Source of the DNA: Ornithodoros turicata | Taxonomy: Eukaryota; Arthropoda; Arachnida; Ixodida; Argasidae | Length of the DNA: 64,000 nt | Direction of reading: 5' to 3' | Assembly: GCF_037126465.1 (NCBI RefSeq) | Contig: NC_088201.1 | Span: 71,322,879-71,386,878 of the forward strand | Shown: positions 32,551 to 44,850 of the stretch, one piece after another | Position numbering within the stretch: position 1 is the first letter of the stretch | Layout: each line of letters starts with the position of its first letter | Translations under genes and position numbers: made by a program | Notes under the pieces: generated by a model | Databases searched by the model: none | Seen by the model: the letters and a program-made list of their open reading frames with translations, nothing else | Told to the model about the DNA's origin: nothing

Positions 32551-34000
32551 CGTGATTGGTGCATTCGATGAAGAGAGAAGTGTCAAAGTAAGTTCTCACT
32601 CTGTTTGTATTATTTTTCTAGCCAGAATGGCACAAAATACTGGCTCTGTGGGTTTGCTGGTTTTGAGGAGAACAACTTATTTAAGTAGGGACATGCGTGG
32701 GGCATAATGCGACATCGTTTGATTTAGAAAGGCGTAAGCCAACAAGCCAGTAGCTTTATGCTTGTTCCTGAGCTGTTTCCTTTTTAACATGCGAGAAAGA
32801 AAGAAATTTTGTAAAGCGACATATGAGGTTGAAGCAAGTCGAAAATGTCCAGAAACGCGAGTCGCGTGCGTCACAACAGACACACAAAGCCTTATTTGCA
32901 AAGGATCAGTACACGGCATGCGGAGAATGGGATCACCAAGATTACATTGGGTATCATGAAGTTCACATTGCTTGCCTCCATTGCAAGAATTATCTGGTAC
33001 GGTTTATTTTGCGGTGTACCTCGAAATAAAGTGATCGAAATACCCGCTGCAAAATAAACTACTGGAAATAAACGTTATTTGACTATAAAATGCACAGTCG
33101 CGCGCGGGAAACTGGCAACAACGATCTTAGACTATAACCTGGATATCGGAATGCAAACACCGGACTTGAACTAAACTAATAATAAACTAACCAACGTGGT
33201 GTTCCGTCGTGTCTGCCCTGCTAACCCTAACGGCCGCTAAAACTTGGCTTTCGTTCGCTAAAACGACTTGGACAAACATCGAAAACCCGCGAATTGGGGT
33301 GGTTAAATAGTGATGCCATGTTTTTAAACACGGCATGCCATGTTACGAAGCAATCGAGCATTCTCCTTGGTTTTCCTTGTTTCGAGAACGGGAATTTCCA
33401 GATCGGGGGTTTTGCAAGCGGGAATATCGAGGTCCGCCCTTATTTTGCTAGATTAAGATGACACATTTTGCCCCGATGATGGGGTAGCATGAGAAGAATA
33501 TGACTTTTAGATTACACCGTATATTTTTGTGTTAGACTCAGCCTACTGCTTTTATATTTGTTTATTCACTATACCTTCAGGGCCCCAGGGTCTTTACAGA
33601 AGGGGCGAGTAAAACAAACCGCTCCTAACACTGATAACTCAGCATATCAAAATCGAATACAAGCAACACTAGATTTATGAATTCCCCCGTTTTATGAGCT
33701 GCATGCCGGGGAACAAAACATTTGCCATTTATCACAAGGGCTACGCAGCGATAAAGAACACGGAGAGAACCAGAAAGATACAGGACACCCGCTGAACGTC
33801 ATCCACATGAACTTTTAAACCCATCTTCCCTCCCAATGTTGTCCCCCCTTTCCCTCACCTTATCAGTTTGTTGTGTTGCGCCCATTATTCTTTCTGTCTG
33901 TGTTCTTTATCGGTGTGTGCTCCTTGTGACAATGTACCAACTACCCCAAATTGCCACTATTTTCATTTTATCATGTATTTTCATGTATATATATATATAT
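32551..34000. other. no gene seen
   Basis: Non-coding, with short open frames only. No repeats assigned. Confidence 0.4.
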
Positions 34001-34009
34001 ATATATATA

Positions 34010-35308
34010 CGAGGGTGGTTCCATAAGTTTCCGGCCCGACCAACTTTTAATAGTCATAGAGACGAAACAAGTGTATCACTTTTCGACATAGTCACCCTTA
34101 ACTTCGATGCACTTTTGACACCTTTCAACCAGCATTCTTATGCCCTTGAAAAAATAGTCCGAAGTTTTGTCCGCAAAATAATGGAAAACTGCCTCTTGCA
34201 CCTCACTATCGTTTTGAAATCTCCGTCCACTGAGATCCGTCTTCAAGTTTGAGAACAGGAAGTAGTCACTCGGTGCCAAGTCTGGACTGTAGGGTGGGTG
34301 ATGGAATTCTTCGAAGCCGCAGTCCTTCAGTGCAGCCTTGGCAACAGAAGCCGTGTGGACGGGGGCATTGTCCTGGAGCAACCGGACACCTCGACTCAAC
34401 CTGCCGCGCCTCTTTTCCTTGATGGCGTCTCGCAGTCGGTGCAGGAGTGAAGCATAATAAGTCGCACTCACTGTGGTGTTCCTCTCTTTGAAGTCGATGA
34501 GGAGGATCCCGTGACAATGCCAAAATATTGTTGCCATGATCTTCTTTGTGGATTGTGTGACCTTGGCTTTTCTTGGGGGAGCTTCTCCTGGTTTGCGCCA
34601 TTCCATCGACTCCTTTTTCGAAAGGGGATCATAGTAGAGCACCATTGTCTCATCCCCTGTGACAATTGACTTCAATATTTCTTCTTCGTTCTCTTGACAG
34701 AGCTCCAATAACTCTTTGGCACAGACGACGCGCTGTTGCTTTTGAACTCACGAGAGAAGTCGTGGCACCCATCTCGCACTGACCTTTTTCATGTGACGGC
34801 CCTCGCCGATGATGCGAAAAACGGTTGTTTTGGAAAGCATCAGCCTTTCTGAGATTTCCTTCACCTTCAGACGCCTGTCGCTCAGCACTTCCTCCTCGAC
34901 GAGAGACAAATTTTCTTGTGTCACCACTTCCACTGAACGACCATCGCGTGGATCATCTTCAGTGGACTCTCGCCCCAGTCGGAACTGCTTAGCCCAGTCC
35001 TTTACCTTTGTGTACGACGGAGAGGCTTCCCTGTACACGTTGTCCAGTCGCGCTTTAATTTCTTTAGGCGAAAGTCCCTCTTCTCTTTTGTCAAGAATTT
35101 TATCACAGCGCGGTACTCGATTTTTTTCATTTTAACTGAAGAGTGCACTCTGGCTGTTTGAAATGCCGCTCTCCAACCGACAAAAGCATGGAGAGGGTTG
35201 AGGGTGGTGCTCCGGCCCTCCAACAGATGGCGCCACGCGTGCTTAATCCCATTTTCAAATTCGCGCGCATTTTCTACCTCGGGCCGGAAACTTATGGAAC
35301 CACCCTCG
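34010..35308 (-). mobile_element. mariner transposon in a (TA)n tract, 1299 bp, dead
   Basis: Perfect 30-bp terminal inverted repeats (34010-34039 and 35279-35308) start CGAGGGTGGTTCCATAAG. They are bordered by TA on each side within a (TA)n microsatellite (about 33987-34009 and 35309-35326). The transposase it encodes is disrupted. Confidence 0.95.
34076..35130 (-). pseudogene. mariner DD34D transposase pseudogene
   Basis: The minus strand encodes most of a mariner transposase, starting near MKKIEYRAV at 35130. A frameshift near 35090 and a TGA at 34748-34750, just after WVPRLLS, break it. The catalytic part downstream is clean: GDET, then LLQDNAPVH, then YSPDLAPSDYFLF, again with 34 residues between the last two Asp. 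It belongs to a different mariner lineage from the copy at 21.6-23.0 kb, judging by its distinct inverted repeats and N-terminus. Confidence 0.93.
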
Positions 35309-35322
35309 TATATATATATATA

Positions 35323-35645
35323 TATAGTTGAAATAAATGGGAGACAGAAGACGAAAGTAGGGGAAGTAACAAAAAAGGGGTTTATTAAAACTTAAAAATC
35401 ATAAAAGTTAGGGAGGATGTCCACGTTACGGCGGAAGCTCCGCCTTCTTCGGGACAAAAGAGCTAAATGTGGCCACGAGGCTGATAAGGGGCTTGAGACA
35501 TTTAGCTCTTTTGTCCCGAAGAAGGCGGAGCTTCCGCCATAACGTGGATATCCTCCCTAACTTTTATGATTTTTAAGTTTTAATAAACCCCTTTTTTGTT
35601 ACTTCCCCTACTTTCGTCTTCTGTCTCCCATTTATTTCAACTATA
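35323..35645. repeat. hairpin with 148-bp arms
   Basis: Arms 35323-35470 and 35498-35645 are reverse complements with two mismatches around a 27-bp loop. The ends overlap the (TA)n tract beside the mariner. Landmarks include AAGAAGGCGGAGCTTCCGCC, itself a small palindrome. Probably a fold-back MITE. Confidence 0.9.
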
Positions 35646-36030
35646 ATTACGTAGTCGTCCGATCCAACTTTTCAAGATATATATATATGTATTTTCACGA
35701 TTTTTCATGTATTTTCCCTTGGTTTTATGAACCCTGGATTTCGGAACAGTGAACACGTTTTGTGGGTACGAATAGGAAAACCCAACGCTTTTTCTCGATT
35801 GATGAACAGATTACGGTCGGTCACTAAAAGGTCAGAGATGAAATTTGGAGAATGACTTGTCCGCGGTGTCCACGGTGAGACGTGGCTGTTTTGAAAGTTG
35901 ATACCACAGGGGGATACTATCCCAGGAAACGTGACTCATCCTTGGTGTCACGGATTGGCAGACCTCTAAGACAGCTCCCATTTGTTGTTCGGATTTCGAA
36001 ATGAACACGTCTGGAGTAGCGAGGCGGAAG
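35646..36030. other. no gene seen
   Basis: Short TA microsatellite near 35680-35690, otherwise unassigned. Confidence 0.4.
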
Positions 36031-36376
36031 CGCTCAGCCCTATCGCCGTGGTGAAAAAGGAAATTTGCAAGTGGAAGCAGGCACACCCTTCAGCGACGCT
36101 TAGTTGCACGGTAGACTGGATCCGTATACTGAACTGCATCCAGACACAACTGCTGCAGACTACTGTACTAATACCAACGGTGAAGATGTGTTTGAGCCAC
36201 TCGAGGGTGCACCTTTCGTTCAGCTGGCAAGGAACGACAGCAGTGGACCAAGTGGAGACAGCAGTTACGATGGTAGTGAGCAAAGAAAGTGTAAAAGTGC
36301 TACCGTGACTAGTAGATCCGCACGGGACCACACTGAAGCTGCTATAACGTATTTCGAAGAGAAGAACGACCAGTGA
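36031..36376 (+). pseudogene. degraded protein-coding remnant of unknown family
   Basis: Two overlapping frames read as one protein broken by a shift near 36105. The first has a Lys/Trp-containing start (VVKKEICKWKQAHP). The second continues 84 codons to a stop at 36374-36376, acidic and Ser-rich (SSGPSGDSSYDGSEQRK, then YFEEKNDQ). The composition resembles linker regions of transposon-derived or nuclear proteins, but no family is assigned. It may be chance. Confidence 0.25.
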
Positions 36377-36940
36377 AGCACTTGACATCCCTTCTCAGCA
36401 AAGTAGACACAAATGAAGGTAATGTGCAGAGCACTATAGACTCACGTCACTGCGTGACGTCACAGCGATGCGGCGGTGCTGCTGCCCTGTTTGGTGGGCA
36501 AAAATCGCGTGATCATTGAGTCACTGGGTGTTTGCGGTCGTTATTAATGCCATGCCGCAAAGTGCTGTAGCTATTGCATCTCCTACGCCGTACAGAAGGC
36601 CGAATGCGCCGTACACACCATGAGGTTTGCTACTCCCGTTTACCCACCAACGACGCCAGCTCTATGCGCACGCGCAAATGTGCCCTGTTCTTTACAATAG
36701 AAGTGGGTCTATAACTCAGTTTTTCTCAAAATAAACGTCTCTGGAAGGTTCTGTCGTTTATAGTGCTGATCGGTCCTTTTCGTTCCTGTACACCTCGCTT
36801 TATGAACCCCTCGTTTTACGAACATTTTTGGTGGGCACGGTTGGTGTTCGTGAATCGAGGGTTGACTGTATACGGAAGGAAGGCAAAACGGGCTAAAGTA
36901 CAAAATCCAAAAGCACTCTGATAACAGGCAGTAGCAAAAT
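36377..36940. other. no gene seen; possible pogo-type MITE end
   Basis: At about 36770-36875 the sequence CAACCCTCGATTCACGAAC (minus strand) faces CTCGCTTTATGAACCCCTCG, resembling ends of pogo/Tigger-type MITEs. No duplication was resolved. Confidence 0.3.
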
Positions 36941-37690
36941 GCATTCCAATGCATAACGCATAGAGAAATTCAATTACAAAATATGTGAGATAAAAAAGGC
37001 CTTGAACACAGAATCTGATAATGTGACAACGGAGGATGGCTAAACAATTCCACTCAGACATTGCACGGGGGATAGTGGAATTCAGGAAGCTTCACCTACG
37101 CACTTTAGGACAGACGACATGACAAGAATGCTTTACGCGCGGATTAGACGGCGTGAAGGAGGAATCAGTTTTAAACGTTGAAAATGAACGACGGAGTAGT
37201 ACAACTTTTGGAATAAGCACAAATGAGCTATTTTTCGTCCAACTTCGAGAGAAGGAACACCAGCATTAGGTTTCAACGCTGTCACACTTGCGAACCTGGA
37301 ATAATTCGATGTAATAAACCTGACTACCCTGTTTTGAGCAGCTTCTGGTTCAGCGACGAGAGTGGGTTGATATAAGGGCTCCATATTGCTGCGGCATATT
37401 CTAGCTTTGTGCGTACAAAAATTTCATAAGCCATCTGTTTCACATCTGGGGTAGCAGATTTCAGGTTGCGTTTCAGATTGTCCAATAACTTGTTAGCGCA
37501 GGAGATAACATACTATATGTTGCATATCCAATTCAAATTGGAAGCAAGATAGACGACTAGATATTTGTACTGAAATCCTGAACTGAGGACGATACCATTT
37601 GTACTGTATGAATAAAGAATAAAGGTAAGGTATGCGCCTCCGATTAAATGGAAGGTACCGACACTTCGAGGCATTCAGTGGCATCAGCCA
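36941..37690 (-). mobile_element. LINE fragment (CR1/L2-like reverse transcriptase C-terminus), minus strand
   Basis: The minus strand reads, with several frameshifts, through the post-catalytic RT region: LNASKCRYLPF, then QYKYLVVYLASNLNW, then the stretch AAQNRVVRFITSNYSR, then SVTALKPNAGVPSLE, then VEWN further on. This order is typical of CR1/L2-type LINEs common in arthropods. Truncated at both ends and dead. Confidence 0.75.
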
Positions 37691-38451
37691 AGTGTCGCAC
37701 TACTCCTGCAACTGTATATTCACATATCGCAAGCACGGGACCCCAAGAACGCTCCTACGATTTCAAACAAAAGCAAAAATAGACAAATGGCGTTCAATTG
37801 CGAATTAGGTTGTGTTCGTTTATTGGACTGGAGCAACTCGAGAGTCGACTCTTGGTTGGCGAAAATAGCGCGGTGCGGCTCTCTTTACGTCATCCCCGTG
37901 GCAGTGACTCTCGTTCTAAACTTACAGAATTCCATACTAAAGGTGTTCGAGAGCCGACTTCCACACCGAATACAACTCATCTTACCCTACTTCGTTGAAC
38001 ATTTCGGGATGATTTGATGATGATGATGATATATGATGATATCAGCGACTCTCGCCTGGAGGCTCTTCCTTTTAAGCGGTTGTGACATTTTCACCAGATG
38101 TGGTTCATTACATCATGCACAGATTGATTGCACACCGGAGCATTGAGGAAAAAATAATTATGTATCTACGTGTCATACTTGGGAGCGATATATAAACCCT
38201 TGAACACACGTACTCGTCAAGCTCTGACATCAGGGCTCCGGCCGTTCCCATTGGTAGTCGTAAGCACGTGACCTCTCTCGCGCTTCCTCAATGGGCGGAG
38301 ATGCCTGCCGTGACGTCAGGGCCACATGAGTTTCGGTATTCCGGGTGCCGGTTTTTTTACGTGCCTATTCCCCATTTTTTTAGTTCTGCGTTAGAGACGA
38401 GAAGAAACTGTGTCTATGAGTTGCATACAGACGTAGAGAAAGGACGGCTAT
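37691..38451. other. no gene seen
   Basis: Non-coding. A short (GAT)n run lies near 38015-38035. Confidence 0.4.
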
Positions 38452-38520
38452 GAGGAGTGGGGAACAAGGGGTTAGTATGCGTCCTGGGCCGACTTCAGAT
38501 TCCCCCCTTTGGTGTAAAAC
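38452..38520 (+). repeat. short SINE-like fragment
   Basis: GGGGTTAGTATGCGTCC then GGGCCGACTTCAG matches the start of the longer copy at about 61900-62060. Only the first ~65 bp is present. Confidence 0.55.
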
Positions 38521-38899
38521 TTGGAATGCAGGTTCACATCGATACAACTAATTGAATTTTTCGTTTGTCCGGTATAACTTCAGAAGAAGCGTCGCAACCC
38601 CTTTAACATCTCTGGATGATTGTTTGTTAAGCCCAATAAATGGATCAACACAAGTAGAAGCGTTGACCCATTGCATGTGTTGCGTGGCTCACTAAGGAGA
38701 AATGAGAAACATCTTTTTCTTCACATCGTCATCATCATTATCATCATCATGAAACTGAAAGTGATGCTCGCAATCATCCCCGGTAAATGTTGCGATAGCC
38801 CAGCAAAGCTGAAATGAAAAGCAAAAACTGTGCCGTCCCCGCCAGACACCATTCTGAACAATAGATCATGATGGAAAGTAACTGCTCTTGTGGCTAGAC

Positions 38900-40113
38900 T
38901 AGTGTTGGAATTCAGGATATCCCGGGACTCCCGGCTGTTTCTCACGTCCCGAAATCCCGGGATTTCGGTATTTGCGGTGAATCCTGCAAACGTATTGTTG
39001 GCGTAGTCGCGGCACAGAACAGCGTAACGATTACGAAGTATTTCATTTCTAGCACGCATTTTGAATGACAATTATTTTGTCCTTAGCTGCTTCTCAAGCA
39101 GTCTAAAAGCATACGCGTCTTTTTCTATTCCTTGCGGTGTGCCGGTAAGCAGGCTTCAATTGTTGACGCTTGTGACACACGAGCCGGAAGTTCCCTCCGT
39201 AAAGCAATCGCTTAAGGTGTATCGGCGGCGTCGAACGGCCTTTATATAGGGGCGCGCGCGTGAATAACAGCACAAAGAAGGGGAGAAAAGCGAGTGTTTT
39301 CGAAAACAAGCCCTTTCCTGGACATTAAGCTGGTGGAGGCATCCACATGCTGTTGCTTGGCAAGTTTTGAAACTTCTGTTTTTGTGTCTCTGTTGCGTCC
39401 TTTACCATGATGCATACTAACGAACATGCTTTGCACGTCCTCGCATTTTGTGCTTCTGTTTCTCATTTCCCTTGCAAAGTGGGACCGAACATCCGTCTAG
39501 GCAGGGCAGCGAGTAATGTTACAATAAAAAAATACAAGGTACACAATAATACAACATAAATAAAACACACCCACCCACACACACACCCACGCACAAAAAA
39601 GAAATCGGCATATGGTGCAAGAAAGAATGCAAATACAAGATGGTAAGAGCAAGCTCTCCAATAGGTTGCCACGTAACAGGCGCTTTAGTTCGCCCACTGA
39701 TTTGCTGGTACCAATAAGGTTTTGGTGCTCGTTAAAAAGTTCGATCGGCAATAAAAAGTTTTGGAAGTCGAATGTTTGTTTCGTATGCAGTGCCAGTATG
39801 AAAGAAATCGGTAGACGCTATGCCTGAAAACTGTCATTAAAAGCAAGCCTGAGGAGAACATAAAACGGGCCTTGTTTTTCGATAAAACGTGTCGCACATT
39901 AAAAACGAATGTTTTGGTTAACACGTAGTGACAAGCTACCGAGGAGACAGACACAAAACGCACACAGGAATCATTCGAGTTACTACACAAAGGCTGTATG
40001 CGTGCTGTTTCGGTTTCACATCAATCCTGAAATCCCGTCTCAGGATCCCGCCACTAGTCAGGAAAAAAACGAAATCCCGGGATTGTAATAGTGGTCCGGT
40101 ATTCCCAACCCTA
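38900..40113. mobile_element. hAT-like non-autonomous element, 1214 bp
   Basis: The left end TAGTGTTGGAATTC faces a right end whose reverse complement is TAGGGTTGGGAATACC. Subterminal CCCGGGATTTCG motifs occur on both sides. The flanks GGCTAGAC and GCTAGAAC are similar but not identical, fitting a decayed 8-bp duplication. No intact transposase. Confidence 0.65.
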
Positions 40114-41017
40114 GCTAGAACACACAAACCTCTATCATTCTGAACATTTAGTGTATTGTAGCACGCGTATTGGTGTAGCTACACCGAACATTAACTACAA
40201 ACGTTGCCTCCAGAGGGACGTCAATGTGATTGATGCGCCGCGCATTGTGTAAGGTCATACGTACCTTCCCAATGTTTTGATACCGTTGTAAATCTGGTCG
40301 TTGAGCAACTGAGCTGCTGAATGCTCCACGACAACAAACTGCGATGGCCATAAAACTGACGAGCAGCATCGTGCTGACTGTCCGCAGTACCGTCTCTGTA
40401 CCAGGCCTCAGAAACACACGGCGAATCAGTTTTCCCTCCCTTATGAACATTGTTAAATAGGTTAACCTCAGAGATTAATGAGATTGTTAACCCCGGAAAC
40501 TAGTCCGAAATACTTCCTACACGCGAACGGTGAGCACGCTTTGCACCCCCCCCCCCCCCCTTCCCGTTATGTTTAATGTACGGCTACGGAGCGTGTTGGA
40601 GTTTATTCATTTGGTTGCCGTGCTTTGACTGCACAAATGTAGGTTGTGCACCACACTGTGCTCGTGTAACTCTGCCGGGCCAGATGGCTTTTACCCTGAT
40701 AATAGAGGGCGGAAACCAGGAAATCTAATGGTATACGTATTTTTACTTTTTACTTTTGAAATACCCTATTGAAAAATATTACAGAAAATCCCACACAATA
40801 ATTCTTACGAGATTCTGAGAGAATTTGCGTAGGACTGCGTGGATTTTTGGATTTTTCTGCGTGGAAGGAATTTGCGTGGATTATTGGACATTCTCGCAGG
40901 AATTTATCTCACACTATCTCACAAAGCAACCTCTCCGAATTACCCTGGCCCCCTAGCTCCTTACAGGAATCCTACGGGATCTCCCTTGGACTTTCCTAGC
41001 AGGCGAATAAGAGCCAC
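40114..41017. other. no gene seen
   Basis: Non-coding; a run of about 14 C lies at 40547-40560. Confidence 0.4.
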
Positions 41018-41293
41018 CAGAGCCGTAGCGACGGGGGGGGGGGGGGGGGGGGGGGGGGGGGCGAAAGGGGCAGCCGGCCCGGGCGCCCTCGCGAGAGCCG
41101 AACGACAGGCCCTTGCAGGTTGGTCGGACAGGATAAAGCACGGACGAAGAAAATTTGAATTTACGATCGCGGCAGTGCAAATAAGCGTTTTCATTTCTTT
41201 GTTTGCAGGGTTTGTGACGACAGTGGGTGAGGGGGGGGGGGGGGCTTTAGATTTACCCTGCCCTGGGCGCAAACTTGCCTCGCTACGGCTCTG
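41018..41293. mobile_element. hAT MITE, 276 bp, with a 29-G run
   Basis: The left end CAGAGCCGTAGCGA and right end TCGCTACGGCTCTG are inverted, and perfect 8-bp duplications AGAGCCAC flank them (41010-41017 and 41294-41301). Inside lie 29 consecutive G (41033-41061) and a second run of 14 G (41231-41244). No coding capacity. Confidence 0.9.
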
Positions 41294-41301
41294 AGAGCCA
41301 C

Positions 41302-42559
41302 ACAAACCAGCACATGTGCTTTCCATTCTTTATTCACATTACTTGGGAAGCTTTTCATGTGAAACACGGATGAATCAAGCCTTCGTTAGATGCCACACAA
41401 GTCAATAAATAACGGCACCAAGTAACTTGATTCAGTTTTACTTACCTTTGAAAATCCATCCGTTTATCATCCACGCACACTGCCGTGAAAGCGCTCAATG
41501 CATGTTCAAAGCGACGACCAAACAATTTCTTCATGTGATTATGCCCTGTCTGTGTTTCGCACCTTGGGAACTCCCGTCCAGAAAGGCTTTCATGCGTAAA
41601 ATCATCATCCAACTTTGTCTAGACGCGAATGAGTTATCGCCACCACCTCGGATCACATGCCTGCCTGCCGTTTCTTACCACGTTAACCTACAAGAAATAG
41701 CAATCAAAAAATGACTGTACTCTTTGACGCACTGTCAAAGGCGCGTGAAATGCGACAGCATAACAACAGACGACTCCATTTCGGATGCGAAAGTAGCACA
41801 CTTTCGGGAGCTTTGGCAGATCGGCAGCGCTCTACGGAAACGATACGATAAAGGATGCTGTCAAATCAAAGATCAACAACATCATGTAATACCCAAAATG
41901 CACCGATGCAGGATCCACATCGCGCGCAATCGTGATTAGGCAGCGATTGTGATCGCCCTCAGGTGCGGACAAAGCGAGTCTCGGCGACAGAGATCAACAA
42001 CGCAGACACTTGTCCCCCGTTCGCGAGCATGATTACACACTTCAAGGAGAGGGTTGGCGCAGGCGCAGTGGCTTCCTTTCGCCCTCGCCTTCTCGCTACT
42101 CGCACTGCCGGCTCCGGGTTGGCAAGATGGCGGCTATGACCGCGGCCCGCACGAACAAAACAACATCGACAAACGCCGAAACAGATGAAATCGCATTTGT
42201 ATTAATGTGAATTTCTTTAAAGTAGACATCCTGGACCAGTGTTTTCTTTTAATTTTTAATTTTTGGGGGTATTGTGTAAAGCTTCCATCAGACGGCTGCA
42301 AATGAAAACCAAGATCACGAACGTGAAGTGCGGACGGTACGACGGGCCCAGCGGGATTACGACGACCAGGATTGCGGACCGATCCAGATTGTGTGCGACA
42401 GTGCGTTTTGGGTATTAGCCACTTCAAAGGGAGCAGGCATTTAACTTATCATGTTAGCCGAAGCGTTACCGTTAAGACCTTCAGATCTGCTAGAACTCGT
42501 TATTTATTCCTATGACCATGAACCTGGGGGTTCATGGCCTGAACCTGAACATCGGGGTG
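41302..42559. other. no gene seen
   Basis: Non-coding, with short open frames of no recognisable content. Confidence 0.4.
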
Positions 42560-42815
42560 GGGGGATAGGTGCGACCAGCCTGCTCTGGGGTGGCGGCTCG
42601 GTGCACCAAGGGAAGGTAAAAGCGAGGAGGGGAGGGTGAATGAGGAAGGGAAGAGATGATGGTGGCAGAGGAGAGGGAGAGGTGTGCTAACCTTCTTGCA
42701 CCGGGATTTGGGTAGTCCAAGAGACCCACCACAGAAAACATGCGAGCATCCCTCAGTAGTCTTCATTGGGACACTCCCTGTACCACAGTAACCGCCAGGA
42801 TTATTGGCGAAGTTA
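42560..42815 (-). repeat. dispersed ~250-bp repeat, inverted copy
   Basis: Reverse complement of the block at 17272-17520. The G/A-rich interior corresponds to the pyrimidine-rich interior of the other copy. Confidence 0.7.
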
Positions 42816-42834
42816 GCCCATCAACCTGAGCGTA

Positions 42835-42977
42835 GACAGGAAAACACAGCGCGAAAACAACAACCACGGGAGGAAACATAAGACACACACGGGCGCTAGT
42901 GTGTGTCTTAGCATAGCGCCCGTGTGTGTCTTATGTTTCCTCCCGTGGTTGTTGTTTTCGCGCTGTGTTTTCCTGTC
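42835..42977. repeat. hairpin with perfect 63-bp arms
   Basis: Arms 42835-42897 and 42915-42977 are exact reverse complements around a 17-bp loop. The ends read GACAGGAAAACACAGCGCG. The short sequence AACCTGAGCGTAGA occurs just outside both arms (about 42823 and 43019). Perfect pairing implies a recent origin. Confidence 0.95.
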
Positions 42978-43160
42978 TAGCAATGAATTACCAACAAGCC
43001 CAACATAGCATTTTGTTGAACCTGAGCGTAGAGTGTTACCGTACACGACGACTCGGGCGATTCCTCTTCGTCTGGGTAGTCTCCAATTCTGGCGATGCAG
43101 AGAACCGGTTTGTGAAAGCTGTAGTAGGGGATGTAGTCCATGCAGCGCACACTATAAACG

Positions 43161-43695
43161 TTGGTTCACACTACTGCGTTTGTTTGCGCCCAGACACATG
43201 CGTGCGTACGACATAAGGAATCCGCTGGACTGTTCAGCCAATGCACACCTTTCACGAAGAGTTATGGCGCAAAGTTTGAAGTCCACGTTTGCTCCTTCGA
43301 TGCAGCGAAACAGGAACAAAGACAAACACGAGAGACACGCTACTAACGAATCCACGTTTGAGTTCGGCGTGACGGAAACTGCAGTTAGTTTGTGTGTGAT
43401 TAAAGTGTTAAAGTGTAATTTATCCTGCATCTTTCTTTCTTGCAACCTTCACGCACCCCAAGTTTGCTGCGGCCATGTTGAAATTCACATCACACTGAGG
43501 AGGGAGAAGCGCTTCAGCACGCAAATTAGAAGTCGGCAATTGGTTCACGCTTGCGGCTCGATGTGTACGTCGGAGAAGGTTCAGCTCCAGCGAACTCCAT
43601 GCGTTCTCCTGCAGAATGTTTTGCACGCATCTGTTGCCTAGGTAACTTACGTTCGTCCGCTTCCGCACGTAATCAAACGAAGTAGTGTGAACCAT
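43161..43695. mobile_element. MITE-like element with GGTTCACACTACT ends
   Basis: The left end TTGGTTCACACTACTGCGTTTG faces a right end whose reverse complement is ATGGTTCACACTACTTCGTTTG. No target duplication was resolved. Long open frames across it have no recognisable domain. Confidence 0.5.
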
Positions 43696-43996
43696 GCTTA
43701 ACACTTCTCGTGAAGACACAGTATATCGTTGTGTCGTTGCGTGTGGTCGGCACGTTTACATTCCCGGCTATGTCCAAATTTAATGTCTCCTAGCCGCTCG
43801 GGGCTGAAGCTGGGTTTCTGTGTGTCGGCGTTGACGTTCGACTTCGGCCGGTGCGTGTTTGTCGGTTCGGTTTGGCAGTGCCAGTAGGCGGGTAAGGAAT
43901 ACACGGAAGGTATAAGGATTACAAGTATTTCGAAGTTTAGTATGGTTTAGTATTTATGCAGCGTCATGCGTATTTGGGCTTCTACTTCGGCAGCAA

Positions 43997-44044
43997 TGGC
44001 ACACACACACACACACGCACGCACGCACGCACGCACGCACGCAC
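43997..44044. repeat. (CA)n then (CGCA)n microsatellite
   Basis: Simple repeat directly abutting the 3' tail of the LINE fragment that follows on the minus strand, so it may have grown from that tail. Confidence 0.9.
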
Positions 44045-44850
44045 ATTCAATGATGATGAGGTGGGCGATTCACCGCCGCTGTGGCAGTACACTGCCCTAT
44101 TTCACATCGGGAACGGATGAGGGGATGATGATGGGGGATCACTTTCAGAGATCCGTCACCAGGCCGGTAGATCACAAGTACTCCGCAAGAAGACGAAGAC
44201 CTTGCGTCTGGTGGGCAGCATTTGACCACAGACCGAGGATCTTCGCGATGTTGAACGGCCGTTTGTCAGTACGTTGCATAGAAACTTCCATCAGTGCACG
44301 CTCGTGGTGATACTGCCCACAAGCCAGGATGACGTGGCAGAGGTCACCGTGCACTTCACAAGTGGGGCAGAGGGCAAGACGAAGTGGAGCCGAGACGGTG
44401 TTTAAAGGCAGGTATAAATGCAACGTTGAGCCTCATGCGGTGGAAGAGTTCAGTAAAGGGGCGCGGTAGTCGCGGAGGAATTTTGAGAGAGAGCGTGGGG
44501 TTTACATCCGAGAGAAGGGAGTGGGCTCAGTCGTGTTGCCATTGAGCCTGCATCTCGGGGCCGGTGAGTGTCGAAAGGAGGTGTCTTCGGTTGCCCGGAG
44601 ACTTCATTATAGGAGAAACAGCTGCGTACTGATGGGCGCTCAAGGCGGTTCTGTGAGCTTCTTCATTACCGCTGATGCCGACATGACCGGGGATCCACTG
44701 TAATGCGACAGTGTGCCCTGCAACGGCTGCCTTCTTATACACTTGCAGGATGTCAAAGACAACAGGACTGAGGGACCCGCGTACACCAAGTTGGCCACAC
44801 ACTGGAGCGCGGGTCTGCCCAGGACTGAGAGACCCAGGACTCTGCCCACG
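44045..44850 (-). mobile_element. I-clade LINE fragment, minus strand
   Basis: The minus strand encodes the end of RNase H (LQWIPGHVGISGNEEAHRTA) and then the Cys/His region (LCPTCEVHGDLCHVILACGQY), with frameshifts. The tail ends CATCATCATTG beside a microsatellite. Same family as 20637-21286. Confidence 0.82.

Noticed and set aside
40839..41294. 151-codon open frame with a poly-Gly stretch
   Set aside because: The poly-Gly is the 29-G run of a hAT MITE; the frame crosses the insertion junction, so it cannot be an original gene.
43033..43641. 202-codon open frame
   Set aside because: It spans the start of a MITE-like inverted repeat, has no domain and is overlapped by long frames on the other strand.
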